DNA from: Flavobacteriales bacterium UBA6057
GTDB lineage: Bacteria > Bacteroidota > Bacteroidia > Flavobacteriales_G > Salibacteraceae
DNA length: 64,000 nucleotides
Assembly: GCA_002428995.1 (NCBI GenBank)
Contig: DIYJ01000012.1
Coordinates: forward strand, 24,255-88,254
Direction: 5' to 3'
The position numbers and the translations under genes are program-made. The notes below the pieces were generated by a model. The model was not told the origin of the DNA. It saw only the letters and a list, made by a program, of their open reading frames with translations, and ran no database searches. Of this stretch, positions 53,420-61,687 are shown one piece after another (position 1 is the stretch's first letter; the number at the start of each line of letters is the position of its first letter).

Positions 53420-54298
53420 CTAACCGTTAAAGGCTTTCAAATCTAGCCTCAGTTCATCATAAGTGAATGGTTCAAGCGCCTGCTGATTGTTCTCGATCTG
53501 CCCGTTCTCGTTCTTGGCTACAGTGATGTATTCCCACTCCCCTGCTTCCGGGTGTTTGATGATCTTATAGAGTTCGTCAATCTTGTCAAAGTCAGCCTGT
53601 TGTATAGGATCCAGCCACTGGGCAAATTCCTCTGGCTTCAGCGCAATCGGCATGCGGTGTGGGCCATGTGGATGCTCACCCCAGTTGTTGATCTCGTGCA
53701 TGGCTTCATTGGCCGGCTGCATGAGGATGGCACAGGTCAGGTATTCCTTGTCGTCAATGGTGGCGATGTCCCAAAGGCCCGCCACGGGCATCACATCGCG
53801 GTCCGCTGGTGAGATGTAGAAGGGAATTCTATCCTCTCCATGCTCGTGATACTTAAAGAAGCCATCAAGCAGGATGATGCAACGTCTGTCGTGGGCTGAG
53901 TCCTTCCACGTGTGCTTCTCTTCGTCAAACATGGTTTCGCTGGCGGCATTCCAGGTTTTGCGGCCAATATCCAGGGCTTTTTTGGCACGATCCACCGCCT
54001 TCATCGGACTGTCTTTCGGGCGATCGCTTCTCCAATTGGGAATGAATCCAAAATTCAACTGCCCGAGGTGAACGCCTTCATGGTCTTTGAGCAACACGGG
54101 CAGTGCCGCGTTCTCCGTTCCAGGACTGAAATAGCGCTGGACCTTCGATTCGTCCATGGGTTTTAAATACCGTCCAGGTTCTCCTTCCCTCCAAAGCGCA
54201 TACTGCTCGTGCAGACGCATCATATCATCAGAACCGGGTGAATTCTTGATCGCGTATCGAAATGCGCGATGTGTATCGAAAGAAACGTTGTTCGCCAT
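53420..54298 (-). CDS. SRAP/HMCES-like protein lacking the N-terminal catalytic cysteine
   Basis: 292 aa. The family (YedK, HMCES) normally begins Met-Cys, the Cys then forming a covalent bond with abasic DNA. Here the ATG at 54298 gives Met-Ala-Asn-Asn (MANNVSFDTHRAF), and the only longer frame, from a TTG at 54340, also lacks a Cys. Other family signatures are present: FGFIPNW, NAASETMF (in place of NARxET), RRCIILLDGFFKYHE, PVAGLWD and HRMPIAL. So the fold and most catalytic positions are kept but the crosslinking residue is not. It is either a non-catalytic binder or has a changed chemistry. Neighbours are unrelated. Confidence 0.82.
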   Translation of the reverse strand: MANNVSFDTHRAFRYAIKNSPGSDDMMRLHEQYALWREGEPGRYLKPMDESKVQRYFSPGTENAALPVLLKDHEGVHLGQLNFGFIPNWRSDRPKDSPMKAVDRAKKALDIGRKTWNAASETMFDEEKHTWKDSAHDRRCIILLDGFFKYHEHGEDRIPFYISPADRDVMPVAGLWDIATIDDKEYLTCAILMQPANEAMHEINNWGEHPHGPHRMPIALKPEEFAQWLDPIQQADFDKIDELYKIIKHPEAGEWEYITVAKNENGQIENNQQALEPFTYDELRLDLKAFNG

Positions 54299-54403
54299 GG
54301 CTGCAAAGGAATGGGTTTTGTCATTTTCAGGTTCTTCCAAAAACCTTTTGATGAAAACTTAATCCATGACTCGCAGCTCCTTACTGAATCCTTTGTTCCA
54401 GGG

Positions 54404-55246
54404 CTAATTCCAATCCACTTGCTGCAGCCATTGCTCAAAGCTGAGTAGATTGAATGCTTTCAATGCTTCCAGGTCGGCTGAATATCCTACAGAATCGAAC
54501 CATTCGTACATCAGTGCCATGTCTTCACTTTGTGCCCTGATCACTTCCGGACTGAAAGCTTCGTAGCGAACCTCTTTCCCCAGAACTTGGCTGACCGCCC
54601 TTGCTGCCTCTTCCCCCGTCAACTCATCACCAGCAATGTTGAGGCGCTGTCCAAAGACACCTTCACGAGCATCTACTGCATGGGCTACGACCTTTCCAAT
54701 GTCTTGCACTGCGATCTGCTGTAACCTTCGATTGGCAGGCATAGCCATTCGCAAAACACCATTTTCAATGATTTCCTGCTTGTTGAAGGCCATGAGATTG
54801 TCCATGAAGTATACCGGAGCTACGATGGTGGAGTTCAGCGTCAGGCTTTGCAGATGCTTTTCCACTTCATATTTGCTGTCGAAGTGCGGCACCCCCGTAT
54901 TTCGATTGGCATCGCTGACGGAGTTGAAAATGAAGTGCCCAACATTGGCCTTTTCAGCAGCATTGGCCATGTTGATGCCTTGCTGCGTCTCCGCTTCTAT
55001 GCCTGCCTCAAAAGGAGTGGTGAGGCTGAAAACTGTATCTACGGTTTGCATGACTCCGACCAATTTCTCTGAATCATTGAAGTCAACAGAAACCATCTCA
55101 GCCCCTCTTTCTTTTAATGCTTTGGATTTGCTGGATTCAGGGTTTCGAGTGATTCCCACTACTTGATGCCCATCCTTCAGAAGGGCGCTTGCCACTGCCC
55201 CACCTTGTTGTCCCGTTGCACCGGATACCATAACTCTTCTTTTCAT
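54404..55246 (-). CDS. NmrA-like NAD(P)-binding protein
   Basis: 280 aa from the ATG at 55246. Rossmann N-terminus with MVSGATGQQGGAVASALL and Arg in ITRNPES, the position that favours NADP; later ADTVFSL-type loop (TVFSLTTPFEAG), HFIFNSVSDANRNTG, and an atypical SDR core with GQRLNIAGDELTGEEAARA. NmrA-type proteins act as redox sensors or quinone/flavin reductases. The preferred start is the internal ATG because the upstream codon is a TTG. Upstream lies a Crp/Fnr regulator gene on the same strand. Confidence 0.87.
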   Translation of the reverse strand: MKRRVMVSGATGQQGGAVASALLKDGHQVVGITRNPESSKSKALKERGAEMVSVDFNDSEKLVGVMQTVDTVFSLTTPFEAGIEAETQQGINMANAAEKANVGHFIFNSVSDANRNTGVPHFDSKYEVEKHLQSLTLNSTIVAPVYFMDNLMAFNKQEIIENGVLRMAMPANRRLQQIAVQDIGKVVAHAVDAREGVFGQRLNIAGDELTGEEAARAVSQVLGKEVRYEAFSPEVIRAQSEDMALMYEWFDSVGYSADLEALKAFNLLSFEQWLQQVDWN

Positions 55247-55400
55247 TGTTTTCAATTTTGCCCGCTTTTGGCGGTGTTTAACGATGATTTTAGTCCGGAT
55301 GAATGCTCATCCTTCAAATGCTTCTCGTTTGATAAAAGCATGGGGCAAAGCACGACAGACAGAAACAGCGGTGCATTAATGTAGAATAAGAAACGCGGGA

Positions 55401-55976
55401 TTATCCCTGCTTCGCTTTTCGGCTACGCAAGGCACTCAGAGTTTCAGGAGTGATACCCAGATAAGAGGCAATCATGCGCTGGGGCACACGATGGATCATT
55501 TGCGGATATGTTTGAACAAAGTGCTCGTAGCGATCGATGGCGGGTGAACTCATGAGCATGATCACTCTGCGTTGGAGGACCCCGACACGCCTCAACAGTC
55601 GTCCTGTTTCCTCCAGCAAAGCCTCGTGAGATAGTTTTAGCTCTTTGATCAGCGCGCGGTTGATGACTTCCACCTCACTATCTTCCAGTGCTTCGATAAA
55701 TAGCTCAGCGGGAGAGTCGTAAGCATGTGACTCTATATCGGAAATCATCCAGCCTTCTGGTGCAAACATGAAAATGTGTTCCTTCCCCTTTTCGTCAATG
55801 GTGAAGCTGCGAAGCAGTCCCTTCTTTACAAAGTAGGCATAGGATGCTGTTTCGCCCTGACGTTGAATCATGCTTCCCTTTGGAAAGTTCCGAGAGGTTA
55901 CGTTGCGATTGATTGCAGCCTGCATCTCCTCGTCAGGCACGGTTTGTTGCGTAAGAATGTCGGAGAGTGATTGCAC
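55401..55976 (-). CDS. Crp/Fnr-family transcriptional regulator
   Basis: 191 aa with a GTG start. Residues 15-120 are a cyclic-nucleotide-binding-like fold (NFPKGSMIQRQGETASYAYFVKKGLLRSF), and the C-terminus is a short HTH with VPQRMIASYLGITPETLSALRSRK, typical of Bacteroidota Crp/Fnr regulators. The key Arg that contacts cAMP is not evident, so the effector is unknown. It is encoded upstream of the NmrA-like gene, 154 bp away, and could regulate it. Confidence 0.88.
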   Translation of the reverse strand: MQSLSDILTQQTVPDEEMQAAINRNVTSRNFPKGSMIQRQGETASYAYFVKKGLLRSFTIDEKGKEHIFMFAPEGWMISDIESHAYDSPAELFIEALEDSEVEVINRALIKELKLSHEALLEETGRLLRRVGVLQRRVIMLMSSPAIDRYEHFVQTYPQMIHRVPQRMIASYLGITPETLSALRSRKAKQG

Positions 55977-56128
55977 GGCCTAAATCTACGCGCTGGCGCT
56001 TGAATTTTGCAAGGAACTCAGGTTTGTGATTGCGTTACGTGCGCTCAGATCATGGTATCGCAGCAGTTCGGGAGTTTGAACTCAAACTGCAGCTTCTACT
56101 AACTTCGCGCGGCTATAAAATCAGCGTT

Positions 56129-57139
56129 ATGAATTTCAGGCAGCTATCCCTTTTGCTTCTGCTTTCCTTGATTGTCTTTTCCTGTGCGGACGATGAGGAA
56201 GTTTACGACACCGTTGATCCGGAGGAAGGCAATGCCTCCACGTTTGGCATTCGACATGACCGTGATCTTTCAGACTATGAAGACGTCATCACCAGCGGAC
56301 AGTCTAGCCTGCCCGACTTTAACGCGGTTGTGAACTTCAGCTACAGCCTGGACGGCAGCGATAATGAAGACTTCATCGCTTCGGGAACGCTCATCAGTGA
56401 CGAGTGGATCCTTACCGCGGCCCACAACTTCTACGATGCGCAGGAGCAAGACAATCCTGCGCCCGTATCCGGTATTGTGGTAAGAGTCGGGAATGATCCA
56501 AACAGTCCTGATGCTGAGTATTCAGTTGCCGAAATGGTGATTCACCCCACATGGTTAGCCGGTGACCAGGACTACGCAGATGGGAACGACCTCTGCCTTG
56601 TGAGGCTTTCAACTCCTGTTGACAACATTACCCCGGCTTCCATCACTTCTACCAGCAACGAATCGATTTCAAGTGAGGTCTGGTTCTGCGGATTTGGGGA
56701 CTACTCCTCCACCGCTGGGCAAAACGAAAACCGGGATTCGAAAAAGCACGCCATCCACAATATCCTCGATCGGAAGGTTGGTGGGTTCACCACTTCTACC
56801 AACGGGGTGACTTACAATGGAGGTTTGCTCGCCTTTGACTTTGATGATCCGGCTGGAACCATCAACGCTCTTGGAGATGATTTTGTGGACGAAGACGAAG
56901 ACCTTTTGGGATCTGGTTCCAGCGAGGCTGAGGCGCTCGATCTGGAAGGAACCACCGTAGAGGGCGACAGTGGTGGTCCTTTGTTTGTCAACAACAACGG
57001 AGTTTGGGAAGTGGCTGGAGTGCTCTCAGGAGGTGCTTTTGAACCAATCCAGGATCACGCAGATGGCGACTACGGTGACATCAGCATTTTCATCCGGGTT
57101 TCTTCCGCCTATGACTGGATTCAGTCGGTGACGGAATGA
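56129..57139 (+). CDS. Trypsin-like serine protease (S1 family) lipoprotein
   Basis: 336 aa from the ATG at 56129, which gives a lipoprotein signal with IVFSC (Cys16-19 region). The S1 triad is present: His in ILTAAHNFYD, Asp in DLCLVRLSTP and Ser in EGDSGGPLFVN, with GSGSS and GTLISDEWIL blocks in family positions. Predicted extracytoplasmic endopeptidase attached to the membrane by lipid. An acidic, Asp/Glu-rich segment (DDEEVYDTVDPEEGN) lies after the lipobox as a tether. It is a single gene, followed by a GATCAAAG-type repeat tract at 57150-57182. Confidence 0.9.
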   Translation: MNFRQLSLLLLLSLIVFSCADDEEVYDTVDPEEGNASTFGIRHDRDLSDYEDVITSGQSSLPDFNAVVNFSYSLDGSDNEDFIASGTLISDEWILTAAHNFYDAQEQDNPAPVSGIVVRVGNDPNSPDAEYSVAEMVIHPTWLAGDQDYADGNDLCLVRLSTPVDNITPASITSTSNESISSEVWFCGFGDYSSTAGQNENRDSKKHAIHNILDRKVGGFTTSTNGVTYNGGLLAFDFDDPAGTINALGDDFVDEDEDLLGSGSSEAEALDLEGTTVEGDSGGPLFVNNNGVWEVAGVLSGGAFEPIQDHADGDYGDISIFIRVSSAYDWIQSVTE

Positions 57140-57236
57140 GGGAGAGAGTCAGGATCAAGGATGAAAGATCAAAGATCAAAGACTGGAGTTTGGTGTTGAG
57201 TTTGGGTTTTGTTTGGGACTTAATCTTCTGATGTAG

Positions 57237-57968
57237 ATGGCTCGCCTCTTTCTTGTTATCTGTTCTGCATTCATTTTCTCTTCGGCTATGGCACAGCTGG
57301 ATGAAGTGGTTGCGCATTATGGTGCATTGCCTGGGGAAGATTCAGGGACCACACTGCATTTTATTCAGCCTTCGGACGAGCTGGTAGAAGACTTTTCCAA
57401 GCTGTCGCAAATCATCCTTATTCGGCACGGAGAGCCGGCTTTGGAGCACAAGGGATGGCGGAACCGAAAGGAGGCCATCGCCTACTTTGAAGCCTATGAT
57501 TCGGTGGGGATCTTCCCTCCGGACTTCATTCCATTGGAGCTGGCACCGAACGAATTGGAGGTCATTCACACGAGCAGCATTCAACGGGCAATTTCCACGG
57601 CCGAACTGGTGTTTCATCAACCTGAGCTGCAGCAACCCGATCCTCTGTTTCGTGAGTTTGAAAAGAAGGTGCTGTGGTTTTTCAAACTCAGGTTGCCGAC
57701 CTCCTTCTGGCGCTACGGTTCCAGGATTTTGTGGGTGTTGGGCTTCAACACCAAAGGCATCGAGCGCTACTCTGAAGCCAGGGAACGGGCTGAACAAGCC
57801 GCCATAGCATTAGAAGAGGACGCACAAGCAAAAGGCAAAACTCTGCTGGTAGCCCACGGAGTGCTGAATCATTTCATCGACAAGAACCTGCAAGACCGAG
57901 GCTGGACCAAGGTCTACGATGGCGGCAACGGCTACCTATCGCAGGTGATGCTGGTGAAGTACAAATAG
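57237..57968 (+). CDS. Histidine phosphatase family protein, exported
   Basis: 243 aa. A signal peptide (LFLVICSAFIFSSAMAQ) precedes a histidine phosphatase core: catalytic RHGEP near 63-67 in IILIRHGEPALEHKG, TSSIQRAISTAE, and a second His in LLVAHGVLNHF. A hydrophobic, aromatic segment in the middle (KVLWFFKLRLPTSFWRYGSRILW) may contact the membrane. Members act on phosphosugars, phospholipids or phosphoproteins; here location suggests a periplasmic substrate. The specific one is unknown. Confidence 0.85.
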   Translation: MARLFLVICSAFIFSSAMAQLDEVVAHYGALPGEDSGTTLHFIQPSDELVEDFSKLSQIILIRHGEPALEHKGWRNRKEAIAYFEAYDSVGIFPPDFIPLELAPNELEVIHTSSIQRAISTAELVFHQPELQQPDPLFREFEKKVLWFFKLRLPTSFWRYGSRILWVLGFNTKGIERYSEARERAEQAAIALEEDAQAKGKTLLVAHGVLNHFIDKNLQDRGWTKVYDGGNGYLSQVMLVKYK

Positions 57969-57993
57969 CCTCCAACCATCAAGCACACCCCGT

Positions 57994-58107
57994 GTCAGAT
58001 CGAGTGCGCCTGAAGGGCGTGTATCGAGATCGGTTTTAGGTGAAGTACATCATGGCGCTGCCTTTCTCGATACAACCTTCGCTTCGCTCCGGTCACTCGA
58101 AATGACA
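57994..58107. repeat. Palindromic TGTCA/TCGAGTG repeat, unit 1
   Basis: A 114-bp unit starting TGTCAGATCGAGTG and ending CACTCGAAATGACA, which are imperfect inverted repeats, with an internal TATCGAGA/TCTCGATA pair. This end motif is widespread in Bacteroidota intergenic repeats. Confidence 0.75.
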
Positions 58108-58166
58108 GCTTGAAAGTGCTCGCTATTAAGGTGGAAGTAGTTCTTGTCCTTTGCTTCATTCCCCCA

Positions 58167-58281
58167 TGTCAGATCGAGTGCGCCTGAAGGGCGTGTATCG
58201 AGATCGGTTTTGGATGAAGTACATCATTGAGCTGCCTTTCTCGATACAACCTCCGCTTCGCTTCGGTCACTCGAAATGACA
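58167..58281. repeat. Palindromic TGTCA/TCGAGTG repeat, unit 2
   Basis: A direct copy of unit 1 (115 bp, only a few changes) separated from it by about 60 bp. The two units together fill most of the 383-bp gap between the histidine phosphatase and GNAT genes. Confidence 0.75.
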
Positions 58282-58351
58282 GCTTTTGAGGTATAAACTA
58301 TGGTTTGGGGCATGTTTCCTGATGACCTCTATATCTCTATGTTTGAACTCA

Positions 58352-58882
58352 ATGAACGTACACATCGAAACAGCGCGACTGATCCTGAGGGATCTGGAGG
58401 TGGAGGATGCGGAAGGCATTTTTCAGTTAGACTCTGATCCCGAGGTGCATGAGTTTTTGGGAAAAAGCCCCATCACGACCATGGATCAGGCACACCATAT
58501 CATCGCATCCGTAAGGAGTCAGTATGAGCGCAATGGTGTTGGTCGATTGGCGATCATTGACAAGGCAAGCAAGGATTTCATAGGTTGGGCCGGGTTGAAA
58601 TACGAGGAAGAAGTAAGAACGGAGTTCAACTACTACGATCTGGGCTACCGATTGCGCAGGAAATACTGGGGACAACGCATTGCTACTGAGGCTGCACTGG
58701 AGTCACTGCGCTATGGATTCGAAGACCTGAACCTGAAAGAAATCGGAGCCGCAGCAGTTGCTCCACACACGGTATCCAATCATATTCTCCGAAAGGTCGG
58801 CTTCCAATTCATCGAAAACTTTGAGTTCGATGGTGAGCTGTGCTATTGGTATAATATGAAGCGGGCGGAATGGGAAAGGTGA
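58352..58882 (+). CDS. GNAT-family N-acetyltransferase (RimJ/RimL-like)
   Basis: 176 aa from the ATG at 58352 (MNVHIETARLILRDLE); the upstream in-frame extension is a hydrophobic stretch unrelated to the family. Motifs follow the RimJ/RimL-like plan: ETARLILR, a PITTMDQA loop, FIGWAGLKYE, DLGYRLRRKYWGQRIATEA (acetyl-CoA binding) and a final SNHILRKVGFQFIE. The acceptor substrate, ribosomal protein or small molecule, is unknown. Confidence 0.88.
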   Translation: MNVHIETARLILRDLEVEDAEGIFQLDSDPEVHEFLGKSPITTMDQAHHIIASVRSQYERNGVGRLAIIDKASKDFIGWAGLKYEEEVRTEFNYYDLGYRLRRKYWGQRIATEAALESLRYGFEDLNLKEIGAAAVAPHTVSNHILRKVGFQFIENFEFDGELCYWYNMKRAEWER

Positions 58883-58905
58883 TGGCCATGTGGTCTGTTG
58901 AAGTG

Positions 58906-59245
58906 CAAATTCAAGTTCAAACGCAAAGAGATTCTCTACTGGTGACTTGCTTGTAGCTAGTGACTGATAGCTGTTGTTCGAGAAACCGCAATCTCAATGA
59001 CAACTTCAACTTCAAAAGTGCAAGCTCAAGCGCAAGTTCAAACTCAATAAAACAACCGTTGCCTATTGCTCTTAGTTGCTGGAGCTATAGCGTAAGAGAC
59101 TTATTGCCCAAACCACTCCTAGCGCAAGTGTAAGATGATCCGTCAAGCCCATCCTGCCGCGGATGATAGCTGAGAAACCTCAACCTCAATGGCAACTTCA
59201 ACCTCAAATGGTCCTCGAGGAAGTTCAAATTCAAGTACAAGCTTG
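58906..59245. repeat. Low-complexity CAACTTCAA/CAAGTTCAA-rich region
   Basis: The 501-bp gap between 58883 and 59383 has no gene. It holds many degenerate CAAGTTCAAA and CAACTTCAAC units and a repeated block (GAGAAACC...CTCAATG-CAACTTCAAC at about 58980 and 59172). No coding or structural signal beyond this is seen. Confidence 0.5.
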
Positions 59246-59383
59246 TTTGTACGCTGCCGCTGACTGTGCCTTCGCGTAAGCGTCCGAAGCCCTGCGAAGG
59301 CATGGCGCAAGCTCAAAAGAATTCAGCCCAAGTAACCCTGCCCCGCTTTTTAATCATCGAAGCTTTAGCGTAGATGATGATAG

Positions 59384-61486
59384 CTAATCAGCAACATACC
59401 CAGGCTGCATCCGCTTCTTCAGCGTTGACACATCTGGTACTCCCAGCGCTCCCCAGGTCTTCTCCATCTCTTTGATCTTATCCGTGGCTCCTTCGGCTCG
59501 CAGGATGTTGAGCACGGCATTATAGGCCGAGTCCAGCGCACCTACGATCCAGCCGTGGTGTACCGAGCAGCACTCTCCGGCCAGCAGCAGACTTCCGTTG
59601 AATTCTGGGGTGAGCAATGTTGGATAGAGGTTTTTGAACTGACCGGGATTGAAGAGCGCAAAGGCTCCTCCGCCTGCATGGTTGTCCCAGAACCAAGTCT
59701 TGGTCGTCACCTCGGGATCGTAACCGGCAAAGGCAGCGTAAATGTCCACTTCCGGGTAGAGGTATTGGATGCCCTTGAGGCATTCGTTCACGCGGGCTTC
59801 ATCGTCCAGCGCGCCCATGCGTTCGGCATCCTGAGCCCAGCAATAGATCTGCAACACCCCGGGTTTGGAATCGTAGCCATAAGACGGGTAAACGACCTGG
59901 CGGTTCGGGCGGTCGGAAGCTGCTACGCCCAGCCCTTTGTCCTGGCGATGGCCGAGTTCGGCCCAGAACTGATCGTTGAAGGTGAGGAAGGCTTTGAAGG
60001 AAGGCATGTAGTTGCATTCCCGCAGCGCGCGGGCCTTGGCAAAGCTCAGGCCTTCAAAGAAATTGGTTGTTTTCTGGCCGCTGAGGTACTTCCCATTCGG
60101 CAATGTGCTGATGACGTAGGGATAGGCTTTTTCGGCACTGCTCTCCCCTGCTTCCACGGTGATCTTCATGCCGCCCTTGCCGCTGAACAGTCCGGGATCG
60201 TGCACGGCTTGGGTCACTTTGTGCTTCATGAACACCCGTTGCTTAGGCGCAGAAGCCGGACCGGGTGCCGGTGGTATGGCATCTGCTTTCGGCACAGAAG
60301 CCGGTGGCTCCGCATCCGGGGTAAGGTTAGGCGGTGAGTAGCCGGTTTTTCCGTTCAGTCCATCGATTTGGCCGAGCAACATCAGCGCGCGCTCGCCATC
60401 TCCGGTTTGCACTCCATTTTGCAGGTTCAGCACCGTGCGGCAGGCATCGGGAAAGTGTTGCATGCCCTTGTTCACCGTCAGCATGTAGACCTCCGGGTCG
60501 CTGGGATCGTAGGGATTGAGGCTGCCGCCCCAGTCATACACGGCAATCACCATTTCCACAAAGGATACTCCGTACATGCCGGTGCCTACGTTGGTCGTCT
60601 CCAAGTAGCTCGCCACGCTGAAGGGCAGCTTTTCGCAGCGAGCGCCCATTTCCGGCTGGTAGTATTCTTCCAGATCGCCCAGGGTAAACACGTTGGTGAG
60701 GTAGCCCCACATGGAGTAGTTGTCATACTTCATGAGCTTCGCAAAGCCCTTGCTGAAGGAATCGTCCAGCGCATCGAGGAAGGGACCGTTCACCTTGTCC
60801 AGCACCTTGTTAATCGGCAGGTAGGGCGCGCTGCCATCGCTTGGTTTCACCTCTGTGACCCACACCATGGGCAGGTCGCCCCCGTGGTTCACTCCGAAGT
60901 TGAGCCCATTCAACGAGGCATCAGCCGCAACGATGGGCGCCTTCATGTTGTTGAAGCGCAGGCGTTGCACCGGTGAGTTGTAGTAAAACTTGCGCCACTC
61001 CACTTCCTGGTCCTGCAGGTTGTTCCTGCGCAGCACCGAGTTCAGGCACAACGCGAGGTGCTGCACCGGCAGCATGTCATCGGCAAACTGTGGAAGGCGC
61101 ATCCCTCCTACTTCGCCATACAGTCCGGCCTTGTTGGTGTCGTTCGCATTGTAGTTGGTCGAATACCAGGTATCAATCCGCCCACCGACCCGGTCAGAGG
61201 CTTCAAACACCTCACACTCAATCCCCAGCGACTGCAAAATGATCCCGGCATACATGCCGGCAAAACCACCGCCAATGATGCCCACCGTCAGCGGAACTTC
61301 TTCTGCTGTATCGGCCTCGGTTTCGGGTCGCGCAGGCCGCATCCGCTTGGCCACCAGCTGCTCTTCCACCGCATGCTGGTAATCCTCACCGTAGTGTTCT
61401 AAAAGGTAGTCTGAAAATGCCTTGGCAGCAGAGCCCTTGGCCTTGCGCCTTCTCACCTGCTTCGGGTCTAAGTGGAGGTAACTCAT
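59384..61486 (-). CDS. FAD-dependent amine oxidase-like oxidoreductase
   Basis: 700 aa. A charged, helical N-terminal extension (about 1-65) precedes a Rossmann FAD site (VGIIGGGFAGMYAG, about 68-81) with ECEVFEASDRVGGRIDTW, the usual amine oxidase pattern. The C-terminus has SLLLAGECCSVHHGWIVGALDSA, where the flavin and the substrate pocket meet. A Pro/Ala-rich insert (about 395-425) interrupts the substrate domain. Members oxidise amines or amino acids (L-amino-acid oxidase, tryptophan 2-monooxygenase and relatives); the substrate here is not shown. No signal peptide is evident. Confidence 0.85.
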   Translation of the reverse strand: MSYLHLDPKQVRRRKAKGSAAKAFSDYLLEHYGEDYQHAVEEQLVAKRMRPARPETEADTAEEVPLTVGIIGGGFAGMYAGIILQSLGIECEVFEASDRVGGRIDTWYSTNYNANDTNKAGLYGEVGGMRLPQFADDMLPVQHLALCLNSVLRRNNLQDQEVEWRKFYYNSPVQRLRFNNMKAPIVAADASLNGLNFGVNHGGDLPMVWVTEVKPSDGSAPYLPINKVLDKVNGPFLDALDDSFSKGFAKLMKYDNYSMWGYLTNVFTLGDLEEYYQPEMGARCEKLPFSVASYLETTNVGTGMYGVSFVEMVIAVYDWGGSLNPYDPSDPEVYMLTVNKGMQHFPDACRTVLNLQNGVQTGDGERALMLLGQIDGLNGKTGYSPPNLTPDAEPPASVPKADAIPPAPGPASAPKQRVFMKHKVTQAVHDPGLFSGKGGMKITVEAGESSAEKAYPYVISTLPNGKYLSGQKTTNFFEGLSFAKARALRECNYMPSFKAFLTFNDQFWAELGHRQDKGLGVAASDRPNRQVVYPSYGYDSKPGVLQIYCWAQDAERMGALDDEARVNECLKGIQYLYPEVDIYAAFAGYDPEVTTKTWFWDNHAGGGAFALFNPGQFKNLYPTLLTPEFNGSLLLAGECCSVHHGWIVGALDSAYNAVLNILRAEGATDKIKEMEKTWGALGVPDVSTLKKRMQPGYVAD

Positions 61487-61687
61487 GGAGTTGTGTATTG
61501 AGGGTTATGAATTGGTGCTCAATGATAACACAACGGTTGAGAATGGGGGTACTTGTTTTCGGGGTTGTGGTGGGGTTTGTTGTCAGGAGGTGTTTTTGAC
61601 TTGTGCTTTTGTGTTTATGTTTGTTTGGGTCTTCAATGAAATTTAATTTGTTATCTAAAACAAGGTGATAGTCATTGTATTTAATAC

